Assembly (NCBI GenBank): GCA_045638005.1
Contig: JAZUAN010000056.1
Coordinates: forward strand, 1 to 11,746
From: URNF01 sp045638005
GTDB taxonomy: Bacteria > Bacillota > Clostridia > Oscillospirales > Acutalibacteraceae
Direction of reading: 5' to 3'
Length of the DNA stretch: 11,746 bases
Each line of letters opens with the position of its first letter. The first letter of the stretch is position 1. Positions 5,453 to 11,746 of this stretch are shown one piece after another. The translations under genes were made by a program, and so were the position numbers. Under the pieces are notes generated by a model. That model had not been told where the DNA came from. It saw nothing but the letters and a program-made list of their open reading frames with translations, and made no database searches.

Positions 5453-5971
5453 ATGGGTAAAAAACTGCTAGTCCTCGGCGGAGGGAATTATAGTTTGGTG
5501 GTCAAGGAAATTGCACAAAGCATGTGCTGTTTTGACGAGGTCGCTTTCTTGGATGATAGCGCGTTGACCACTCCGGACGGAACCCCTGTGCTGGGAAAGC
5601 TGTCCGCTCTTAAAGAATTGAGCGCCGATTTCACCCATGCGGTTGTGGCACTCGGAAGCCCTTCAATCCGTGCTGAACTCATCAGCAGGATTGAGAAGGA
5701 GACCGCTTGCGAGCTTGCTGCCATCGTATCGCCGCTTGCCTATATTGCACCGTCTGCGGTAGTTGCCCCCGGTTGCATTATAGAGCCTATGGCGGTGGTG
5801 CATTCCAAATGCACACTCGAAAAGGGTTGCATTGTTTCAGCCGGCGCGGTCATCAACCATTTTTCCCACCTCTGTGAAACGGTACACATTGATTGCAACG
5901 CAACCGTCAGCGGATTTCAAACGGTACCTGCCGGTGAAAAGGTGATGAGCGGTACTGTTTTCAATAAGTAA
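5453..5971 (+). CDS. PglD/NeuD-like sugar O/N-acyltransferase, shortened
   Basis: The 172-residue protein has an N-terminal Rossmann-like part (LVLGGGNYSLVVKEIAQ, residues 6-22; ALGSPSIRAEL mid-protein) typical of PglD/NeuD sugar-binding domains. Left-handed beta-helix hexapeptide repeats follow from about residue 95 (SPLAYIAPSAVVAPGC, KGCIVSAGAVINHFSHL). The likely catalytic His lies in NHFSH. Relatives are usually about 195-215 residues and end with further coils and a GVPAK-type tail. Here the protein jumps from the VHIDCNATVSG coil to a short FQTVPAGEKVMSG ending, so part of the acyl-CoA-binding helix seems missing. ATG 5453 is preferred over the in-frame TTG 5447 because AGGAG (5440-5444) stands eight bases upstream. 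First gene of the operon, 18 bases before the phosphoglycosyl transferase. It would acylate a sugar precursor or the nascent glycan. Confidence 0.8.
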   Translation: MGKKLLVLGGGNYSLVVKEIAQSMCCFDEVAFLDDSALTTPDGTPVLGKLSALKELSADFTHAVVALGSPSIRAELISRIEKETACELAAIVSPLAYIAPSAVVAPGCIIEPMAVVHSKCTLEKGCIVSAGAVINHFSHLCETVHIDCNATVSGFQTVPAGEKVMSGTVFNK

Positions 5972-5989
5972 TTTAAAGGATGCGATTTT

Positions 5990-6625
5990 ATGTATAAAAA
6001 GTTTTTTAAAAGATTGATCGACATTGTTCTTTCCCTTTTGGGACTTATCGGTCTGTCTCCGCTTTTCTTGATCCTGACGATTTTGATTAAATTGGACTCT
6101 CCCGGCCCTGTGTTTTTCAAACAGAAACGCATAGGCATTCATAAAAATCATTTTAACATCTTGAAATTCCGCACCATGCGGACCGACACCCCGAAGGATA
6201 CACCTACCCATCTGCTCAAGGATACCAATCAATGGATCACCAAGACGGGGCGTTTTCTCCGCAAAACCAGTTTGGATGAAATTCCGCAGATTATCAATAT
6301 CCTCATCGGCGATATGTCCATCATTGGTCCGCGTCCCGCTCTTTGGAATCAATTTGATTTGATGGAGGAGCGCGACAAATACGGTGCAAACGACATTCTT
6401 CCCGGTCTTACCGGTTGGGCGCAGATCAACGGCAGAGACGAGCTGCCCATTGATGTCAAAGCGCGCCTTGACGGCGAATATGTAGAACGTATGAGTTTTT
6501 CTTTTGACGTAAAATGCTTCTTTGGCACCATTGTTTCCGTTTTCAAGCACGACGGTGTTGTGGAGGGCGGAACCGGTGCTCTGGAGGATCAAAAGAAACA
6601 AGAAAAGGCTGATAAACAGCTTTGA
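5990..6625 (+). CDS. Undecaprenyl-phosphate phosphoglycosyl transferase (initiating sugar transferase)
   Basis: Starts the lipid-linked glycan by moving a sugar-1-phosphate from a nucleotide sugar to undecaprenyl phosphate at the cytoplasmic face of the membrane. The 211-residue protein is a small monotopic enzyme of the bacterial sugar transferase family. It has a re-entrant hydrophobic helix at residues 9-34, then DSPGP (36-40), QKRIG, KFRTM (59-63), the catalytic Asp-Glu pair in LDEIPQ (D96, E97), MSIIGPRP (109-116) and PGLTGWAQINGR. The C-terminal tail is charged and probably not catalytic. ATG 5990 follows AAAGGATG. Together with the flippase and polymerase it defines a Wzx/Wzy-type pathway. 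The sugar (for example galactose, GlcNAc or a diacetylated amino sugar) cannot be read from sequence. Confidence 0.94.
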   Translation: MYKKFFKRLIDIVLSLLGLIGLSPLFLILTILIKLDSPGPVFFKQKRIGIHKNHFNILKFRTMRTDTPKDTPTHLLKDTNQWITKTGRFLRKTSLDEIPQIINILIGDMSIIGPRPALWNQFDLMEERDKYGANDILPGLTGWAQINGRDELPIDVKARLDGEYVERMSFSFDVKCFFGTIVSVFKHDGVVEGGTGALEDQKKQEKADKQL

Positions 6626-6652
6626 TTTTCCCTTTTTAATCATACAAAGGAG

Positions 6653-6673
6653 ATGAAACGCGACGATGAATAA
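6653..6673 (+). other. Tiny overlapping frame at the licD ribosome binding site
   Basis: An ATG directly abuts the AAAGGAG ribosome binding site and opens a six-codon frame (MKRDDE) ending in TAA, which overlaps the start of the LicD-type gene in another frame. It is too close to the site to be translated well and is probably chance. If used, it would couple or dampen downstream initiation. Confidence 0.2.
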
Positions 6674-7532
6674 TACGCAGGAAGTTTCCATTGAAAAGAT
6701 CCAAAGCAAATTATTAGAGATCTTGGTGTATTTCAAAGAGTTTTGTGATGAGCATCATCTGCCTTTTATCTTGTGCGGCGGCACCTGCCTGGGTGCGGTT
6801 CGACACAAAGGCTTTATCCCGTGGGATGATGACGTGGACGTTTTCATGCTGCGCGAGGACTATGAAAAGTTGCAAGGTCTTTGGGCGGAATACGCCGACA
6901 CCGAGCGGTATGCTTGCGTGCGATCCAACGAAACTATCAATATTCATCATTCTGCTACCGAGATTAAAGATAACAATACCACGTTTATCAATCAACATAG
7001 CGTGAATGACGATATCCATCACGGCCTTATGATCGATATCATCCCCGTGGACGGTGTAGCACCCACGAAATTCGGCAAGATCACGCAGATGATCGCTTCT
7101 ATGATCTACTGCTGCTTTAATTTCCAGCGTTTGCCTAACCATAAAAGCAAACTGATCTACTATATCACCAAAATCGCGTTGGGAGTCGTAAAATCTCCCA
7201 AACTGCGCTATAAGCTGTGGAAGTCCGCCGAGCGACATATCGCCAAATACGGCACCGAAAACTGTGAAAAGGTCGCGTCCTTCGGCGAAGGCACCACCAT
7301 CATGAAAATGCATTATCCCATCGAGTGGTTCAGAAATATCGAATACCTCGATTTTGCGGGACACGCTATGCCCGTGCCTGCGGATGTAGATGCGTTTTTG
7401 CGCATTTCTTTCGGCGATTACATGCAATTGCCGCCACAAGAGCAGCGCGTGGCGCAGCACGAGGCTGCGTTCATTGATCTGGATAACAGCTACACAAAAT
7501 ACAAAGGTATTCACTATTGCGTTGAAAAATAA
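6666..7532 (+). CDS. LicD-family phosphotransferase
   Basis: LicD proteins belong to the nucleotidyltransferase-like fold and attach phosphocholine or other phosphate-bearing groups to cell-surface glycans and teichoic acids. The 288-residue product carries the core motif CGGTCLGAVRHKG (residues 37-49) followed by PWDDDVDVFM (52-61), whose aspartates bind metal. A helical N-terminus, IEKIQSKLLEILVYFKEFC, is typical of the family, as is the later segment GLMIDIIPVDGV. ATG 6666 is 13 bases from GGAG, somewhat long, but gives the expected N-terminus. It lies between the initiating transferase and the Stealth gene in one operon. No choline kinase or cytidylyltransferase gene (licA/licC) is in the window, so choline is not established as the donor. 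Other cluster LicD proteins transfer ribitol- or glycerol-phosphate-like groups. Confidence 0.9.
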   Translation: MNNTQEVSIEKIQSKLLEILVYFKEFCDEHHLPFILCGGTCLGAVRHKGFIPWDDDVDVFMLREDYEKLQGLWAEYADTERYACVRSNETINIHHSATEIKDNNTTFINQHSVNDDIHHGLMIDIIPVDGVAPTKFGKITQMIASMIYCCFNFQRLPNHKSKLIYYITKIALGVVKSPKLRYKLWKSAERHIAKYGTENCEKVASFGEGTTIMKMHYPIEWFRNIEYLDFAGHAMPVPADVDAFLRISFGDYMQLPPQEQRVAQHEAAFIDLDNSYTKYKGIHYCVEK

Positions 7533-7563
7533 AACCGCTATTTGACAGAGGAGGTCAGAAAGC

Positions 7564-8565
7564 ATGTCCTATCCGATTGATATTGTCGTGCCGTGGGTGG
7601 ACGGCTCGGATCCTGCATGGGAGGCTGAGCGTGCCCAATATAGCCCCTCTGCCCGTTCTGCTGATAGCTCTAGTTCCAGATACCGCGAATGGGGACTTTT
7701 TCAATATTGGTTCCGTAGTATCGAAAAATACGCGCCTTGGGTGCGCACCGTGCATCTGATCACCTGGGGGCATCTCCCGCCGTGGCTGAACACAAACCAT
7801 CCCAAACTGCACATTGTCAATCACAAAGACTATATTCCGGAGGAGTACCTCCCCACTTTCAGTTCTCATCCTATCGAAAATAACGTCCACCGGATCCCCG
7901 GATTGGCGGAGCATTTCATTTTGTTCAATGATGATCTGTATCTGAGCCGTCCGACCGTTCCGGAGGATTTTTTTGTGGATGGAACGCCGGTAGATACCGC
8001 CGTTCTCGGTAACGTGACAAATTCCGACACATTCAGCTTTATGCCGTACATTGCGCTGAATTGTCTGGGAATACTTAACGAGAATTTTTCCAAGGCTAAG
8101 GTCATGAAGGAACATTCCAAAAAGTGGTTCAATTTAAAATACGGCAAGCTGAGCTTGTATAACCTGTATTACAAGCCCGGTCAAAATTTCCCGGGTTTCC
8201 GCAATTTCCACACCTGCATGCCTTATAAAAAAGCTACTTTGGAAGAGGTGTGGGAGAAATATCCGACCATTCTGGATCAGACTTGCAGCCACCGCTTCCG
8301 CAGCAGAGAAGACGTCAGCCACTATCTTTTCCGTTATTGGCGGCTGGCGCAGGGCGATTTTGTTCCGACAAAGCCTAACTGTGCGTATCTCACTATCGGT
8401 GAGGACAACGCAGAGAGCGTTAAGGCGGCACTCGAAAATCCGAAATACAAGGTTGTTTGCGTCAACGATGATCCTTCAAGCATCAGCTTTGAAGAAGAGC
8501 AGGAAAAACTGCAGAAAATTTTACAGGCTGCTTTCCCCGAAAAAAGCGGCTACGAATTACCGTAA
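7564..8565 (+). CDS. Stealth-family sugar-phosphate transferase
   Basis: The 333-residue cytoplasmic protein shows all four conserved Stealth regions. CR1 is IDIVVPWVDGSDPAW (residues 5-19). CR2 is about 39-130, including RYREWGLFQYWFRSIEKYAP, PTFSSHPIEN and HFILFNDDLYL. CR3 is about 214-230 (FRNFHTCMPYKKATLEEVW). CR4 is about 239-262 (QTCSHRFRSREDVSHYLF). Characterised members, such as meningococcal and mycobacterial capsule enzymes, transfer a hexose-1-phosphate from UDP-sugar and build phosphodiester-linked polymers. Human GNPTAB shares the same catalytic module. ATG 7564 has a strong GAGGAGG ten bases upstream. Its presence predicts phosphodiester links in the product of this operon. The donor sugar is unknown. 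Confidence 0.94.
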   Translation: MSYPIDIVVPWVDGSDPAWEAERAQYSPSARSADSSSSRYREWGLFQYWFRSIEKYAPWVRTVHLITWGHLPPWLNTNHPKLHIVNHKDYIPEEYLPTFSSHPIENNVHRIPGLAEHFILFNDDLYLSRPTVPEDFFVDGTPVDTAVLGNVTNSDTFSFMPYIALNCLGILNENFSKAKVMKEHSKKWFNLKYGKLSLYNLYYKPGQNFPGFRNFHTCMPYKKATLEEVWEKYPTILDQTCSHRFRSREDVSHYLFRYWRLAQGDFVPTKPNCAYLTIGEDNAESVKAALENPKYKVVCVNDDPSSISFEEEQEKLQKILQAAFPEKSGYELP

Positions 8566-8598
8566 AAATTTCTTGAATAACAGAGGGATTTGATACAC

Positions 8599-10137
8599 GT
8601 GAATCTAGCAAGAACAAAAAATACGTTTCGTAATACGGCATGGGGTGCCATTTATCGTATGATTGCGCTCATCGGTCCTTTTATTATCAAAACCTTGATA
8701 ATCCGTGAGATCGGCATGGCATACAGTGGTTTGAATACACTGTTTAATTCCATTTTGACCGTGCTCAACCTCGCGAACCTCGGTTTTAGCAGCTCTCTCG
8801 TGTATACCATGTACGAGGTGGTCGCCAAAGAGGACACCGACGCTATCTGCGCAATGATCAATTTCTTTCGAAAGGTATATCGGATCATTGGTCTTGTTAT
8901 TTTAGTGATGGGCTTGGCTGTGCTGCCGTTTTTGCCCAATTTGGTCGGCGAAGAAGCACCTCCCGGCGCGAATTTGTACGTTATGTGGTTGCTGTACCTT
9001 TCCGCAACCGTTTTGGACTATGTGCTGTTTGGTTATGTGAATGCGATCTTCTCCGCTTATCAGCGTGAGGATTCCCGCCTTAAAATCATGACCGTGCGCT
9101 ATATTATCCAATACGCACTCGAAATCGTGATTTTGGTTGTCCTCAAAAACTATTACCTGTATCTTGTCACCTTGCCGCTGATGGTCATCCCCAACAGCTT
9201 GGCGAACTACTATGCTGCAAGGAAGCAATATCCACAGATCCGATGCGTCGGCACACCGAGCGACGAGATCAAGCGTAGCGTCTATCACCGTGTCAAAACT
9301 TTATTTGGGCATACGCTGGGTAATACGCTGCTTGTCAACATTGACAGCATACTCATTTCTTCCTTTCTCGGACTGTCCGTTCAGGCGTTATACAGCAACT
9401 ACTATTACATTCTCACTGCTGTCAACGGCGTGGTGGAAATTATCACAAACGGCGCCCGCGCAGGTATCGGTAACAAACTGATCGTCGATACGGAGGAAGA
9501 AAATCACAATCTTTTCCTGAATATGACCTATGGTTGGGTCGCATTGATCGGCTTTTGTGCAACCTGCATGCTGTGCTTATATCAGCCGTTCATCGGCGGT
9601 GTGTGGATCGGTGCGGAAGGTCTTATGGATAATCGGTTTGTAATATTCATGACTCTGCTTTTCTACACGTGGATGTTCCGCCTGCTCCAACTGACCTATC
9701 GTGACGCGGCCGGTCTTTGGACAAAGGATTGGGCAAAACCCATTGTAGCTATGGTCATTAAACTTATATTCAGTGTGATATTTGTTCGCCTTACCCAAGA
9801 TGTAATTGGCGTTTTGATCCCCACGATATTTGTGCTTGGCGTAATCTACTTCCCCTGGGAAGCGAGTATATTGTACAAACACCTGTTCCACCGCAGCTGG
9901 TCGTTATATCTCGGCAAAATGGCTAAATATACCTTTATCAGCTTCAGCGGTGCCGTGGCATGCTGCGCTCTGTGCGTATTGCTGGCACCCGAAAACTCTT
10001 TAATTTCATTTGTTGTGCGCCTTTGCGTCATTTGTGTGCTTTTTCCATCAGTGTGGATAGGCTGTACGTTTAGATCTGAAGAATATCGTTACTGTATACA
10101 TCGTGTGAAAGGAATGCTCGGTAAAAGGAGGAAATAA
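8599..10137 (+). CDS. Wzx-type polysaccharide flippase (MOP/PST superfamily)
   Basis: About 512 residues with some twelve to fourteen hydrophobic segments. The N-terminus (NTFRNTAWGAIYRMIALIGP, then FIIKTLIIREIGMAYSGLN) and the middle part (HRVKTLFGHTLGNTLLVNID) are typical of Gram-positive capsule flippases, which move undecaprenyl-linked repeat units to the outer leaflet. A TTG at 8590 lies only two bases after the AGAGGG site. The GTG at 8599 is eleven bases from it and is my preferred start. The choice adds or removes three residues. It is followed after two bases by the polymerase gene, whose ribosome binding site (AAGGAGG, 10125-10131) lies inside this gene's end, so the two are translationally linked. 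Confidence 0.9.
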   Translation: MNLARTKNTFRNTAWGAIYRMIALIGPFIIKTLIIREIGMAYSGLNTLFNSILTVLNLANLGFSSSLVYTMYEVVAKEDTDAICAMINFFRKVYRIIGLVILVMGLAVLPFLPNLVGEEAPPGANLYVMWLLYLSATVLDYVLFGYVNAIFSAYQREDSRLKIMTVRYIIQYALEIVILVVLKNYYLYLVTLPLMVIPNSLANYYAARKQYPQIRCVGTPSDEIKRSVYHRVKTLFGHTLGNTLLVNIDSILISSFLGLSVQALYSNYYYILTAVNGVVEIITNGARAGIGNKLIVDTEEENHNLFLNMTYGWVALIGFCATCMLCLYQPFIGGVWIGAEGLMDNRFVIFMTLLFYTWMFRLLQLTYRDAAGLWTKDWAKPIVAMVIKLIFSVIFVRLTQDVIGVLIPTIFVLGVIYFPWEASILYKHLFHRSWSLYLGKMAKYTFISFSGAVACCALCVLLAPENSLISFVVRLCVICVLFPSVWIGCTFRSEEYRYCIHRVKGMLGKRRK

Positions 10138-10139
10138 AC

Positions 10140-11746
10140 ATGAGAATTGCTTTGCATCCGTTCGAGTGGGATAAAAAGTACGTCTTTGCCGGCTTCGCGG
10201 TAGCATTTCTCGCGATTTCCCTACTCGCTGGTGTTCCGATCTTGTTTGCGCTGGTGATGCTTATATGGGGCGGTTTAATGATCTACGCCTCGCGTGATGC
10301 AACCAACCGTGCAGGATATTTGGTGTTTCTGCTGGCTTTTTTTCTATTTCTGCTCGGCGGAGAATTCTTTGAACTGTACTTTGGCTATGCGCAGGAATAT
10401 AATTTTACACAGGAACTGGATATCCACGCATACATCGTTCTTCTAATCAGTTTGGTGTTCCTACATGCAGGCTACTATGGCACGGATTTTCTGCTGAACA
10501 AAAGAAAAGCGTCCGTTCCCAAATTGAAAAGGCGAAACGATCCCGATAAACTGCAACAGTTGCAGCGCATTGTGAAGGTTTTGATGTATATTTCGGCGGT
10601 GCCGTTTTTCATGAAAGCCTTGGATGCCGGCCTGTATACGATGGAGAATGGTTATTTAAGCTACTACACGGAGTACAAAAGCAGGCTTCCCGGTATTTTG
10701 GATACAGTCTCCGAACTGTTTACAATGTTCCTCTTCTTGTACTTGGCAACCTTCCCCAAAAAGAAGCAATGCCTGCTTCCCTTGGGGTTGTACTTGGCTC
10801 ACGGCGTTGTTGCCATGCTCACCGGACGACGGATTAGTTTGGGCGTTGCGCTGCTCGTCGTGGTGTTTTATGTCTTGATACGACACGGCAGAGACAAGGA
10901 AGAGCACTGGGTCAATCGCAAGGTGATAATTGTGGCTGCGATCCTGGTCCCCGTATTGATTTTGGTCTTATATATACACCGCTATCTTCGCTATGGTGAA
11001 TCGGTGGAGGGTGGCAACATTCTAGATATGGCGTGCCGTTTCCTCTCTCAACAAGGCAGCAGCATCAGCGTGTTAAAATTGCAAAAGCAACTCGAAGGGG
11101 ATTCGCTCGGCTGTACTTCTCTGTACTATACCATCCATTATCTCCGCGGTAATGTGATCACACGGCATTTGTTTGATTTCCCGATGGAGTTTTATACACA
11201 GCGTACAGTAGAAACGGCACTACAAACCAACTGCCTCGCCGATTATATTATGTATAAAGTCGATGCTAATGATTTCTTTGCAGGCTACGGTCTAGGCACC
11301 AGCTATATTGCGGAGCTGCACCATGACCTCGGATACTTCGGCGTAGCGCTGGGAAGTGCGCTTTACGGCTTTTTGCTCAATTGGTTGTACGCCCCCAAAC
11401 GGTTCTCTTTCTGGAAATTTGCTTTGGGACTTATGATGCTGGAAGAGTTCGTCATTCTGCCTCGCTACGGCGCAGATGTGATCTTGCGACCCTTCTACAA
11501 TCTGACCAAAACATTGGTGCTCATTTGTTTATTCTTAATGGTCGTGGTGAAAAAAGAGGATGTCGCGAAAATTTGGAGTGTGCTAGAAAAGAAAGGGGCA
11601 GGAGATATGCTTCGTAAGTTAAAAAAGATGATTTCCACAAGAAACGTGATGCTCAATACACCTCCCATGGGTGAATTCCGTCACATCACGGACGAAGAGG
11701 TCAAGCAATTGCAGGTCATCATGCTGCAAATGGTTAAGGACGTGCA
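10140..11746 (+). CDS. Wzy-type polysaccharide polymerase, in frame with a LicD-like start (partial, runs off window)
   Basis: The frame opens at ATG 10140, eight bases after AAGGAGG, and stays open for 535 codons to the window end. Residues 1-475 look like an O-antigen/capsule polymerase of the Wzy family: many membrane helices, a LTGRRISLGVALLVVV segment near residues 226-241, a large extracellular loop around 290-390, and the late signature GYGLGTSYIAELHHDLGYFG (residues 382-401). It would join lipid-linked repeat units outside the membrane. After the last helix and the charged segment KKEDVAKIWSVLEKK there is no stop. The reading continues through M490 (11607, with GGCAGGAG just upstream) into MLRKLKKMIS and GEFRHITDEEVKQLQVIMLQ, which resembles the N-terminus of LicD proteins. 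This could be a true fusion, or a lost stop between two genes. The catalytic LicD motif lies outside the window. Confidence 0.85.
   Translation, partial: MRIALHPFEWDKKYVFAGFAVAFLAISLLAGVPILFALVMLIWGGLMIYASRDATNRAGYLVFLLAFFLFLLGGEFFELYFGYAQEYNFTQELDIHAYIVLLISLVFLHAGYYGTDFLLNKRKASVPKLKRRNDPDKLQQLQRIVKVLMYISAVPFFMKALDAGLYTMENGYLSYYTEYKSRLPGILDTVSELFTMFLFLYLATFPKKKQCLLPLGLYLAHGVVAMLTGRRISLGVALLVVVFYVLIRHGRDKEEHWVNRKVIIVAAILVPVLILVLYIHRYLRYGESVEGGNILDMACRFLSQQGSSISVLKLQKQLEGDSLGCTSLYYTIHYLRGNVITRHLFDFPMEFYTQRTVETALQTNCLADYIMYKVDANDFFAGYGLGTSYIAELHHDLGYFGVALGSALYGFLLNWLYAPKRFSFWKFALGLMMLEEFVILPRYGADVILRPFYNLTKTLVLICLFLMVVVKKEDVAKIWSVLEKKGAGDMLRKLKKMISTRNVMLNTPPMGEFRHITDEEVKQLQVIMLQMVKDV

Noticed and set aside
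5837..6736. Minus-strand open frame of 299 codons in the polysaccharide operon
   Set aside because: It is antisense across the acyltransferase, phosphoglycosyl transferase and LicD genes, all well recognised; composition and lack of motifs mark a shadow.
6714..7565. Minus-strand open frame of 283 codons opposite the LicD-type gene
   Set aside because: Shadow of a strongly supported LicD-family gene, with no start signals.

Overview
The window looks like a chromosomal piece of a gut-type Clostridia bacterium (Firmicutes, perhaps Oscillospiraceae/Ruminococcaceae-like). The reasons are strong AGGAGG-type ribosome binding sites, sigmaA-type promoters, a tandem glycine riboswitch, a clostridial-style NadE, and a Lys/Thr/Glu-rich surface protein with Cys-x2-Cys and BIG2-type modules. 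The genus cannot be fixed from the sequence alone.

Left part (1-1963, minus strand): a complete sodium:alanine/glycine symporter gene preceded by an intrinsic terminator, a two-aptamer glycine riboswitch and a clear promoter. Just upstream of that promoter is a perfect 18-bp terminator that closes the next minus-strand gene.

Damaged part (1964-3335): a minus-strand surface-protein gene with a single-base frameshift inside its BIG2-like domain and no 5' end. It meets, head to head, the last ~120 codons of a plus-strand malic enzyme gene that also lacks its 5' end. Two genes beheaded at one point mark a rearrangement breakpoint, an inversion edge or an assembly join. The malic enzyme fragment keeps its own 3' UTR and terminator.

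Middle part (3336-5300): an AT-rich P-loop kinase-like gene with its own promoter, convergent with nadE (minus strand), the two sharing a bidirectional terminator. Two related ungapped 34-nt elements lie in inverted orientation on either side of the kinase gene, each between a stop codon and a terminator. A small fragment resembling a PocR-type sensory domain lies upstream of nadE.

Right part (5300-11746, plus strand): a surface polysaccharide operon with a structured leader. In order it holds a shortened PglD/NeuD-like acyltransferase, a phosphoglycosyl transferase that starts the lipid-linked glycan, a LicD-type phosphotransferase, a Stealth-family sugar-phosphate transferase, a Wzx-type flippase and a Wzy-type polymerase. 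The polymerase frame runs without a stop into what looks like the start of a second LicD-like domain and leaves the window. Together these genes fit a Wzx/Wzy-dependent capsule or cell-wall polymer carrying phosphodiester-linked sugars or phospho-substituents. No conventional glycosyltransferases are inside the window, so more of the cluster should follow to the right.
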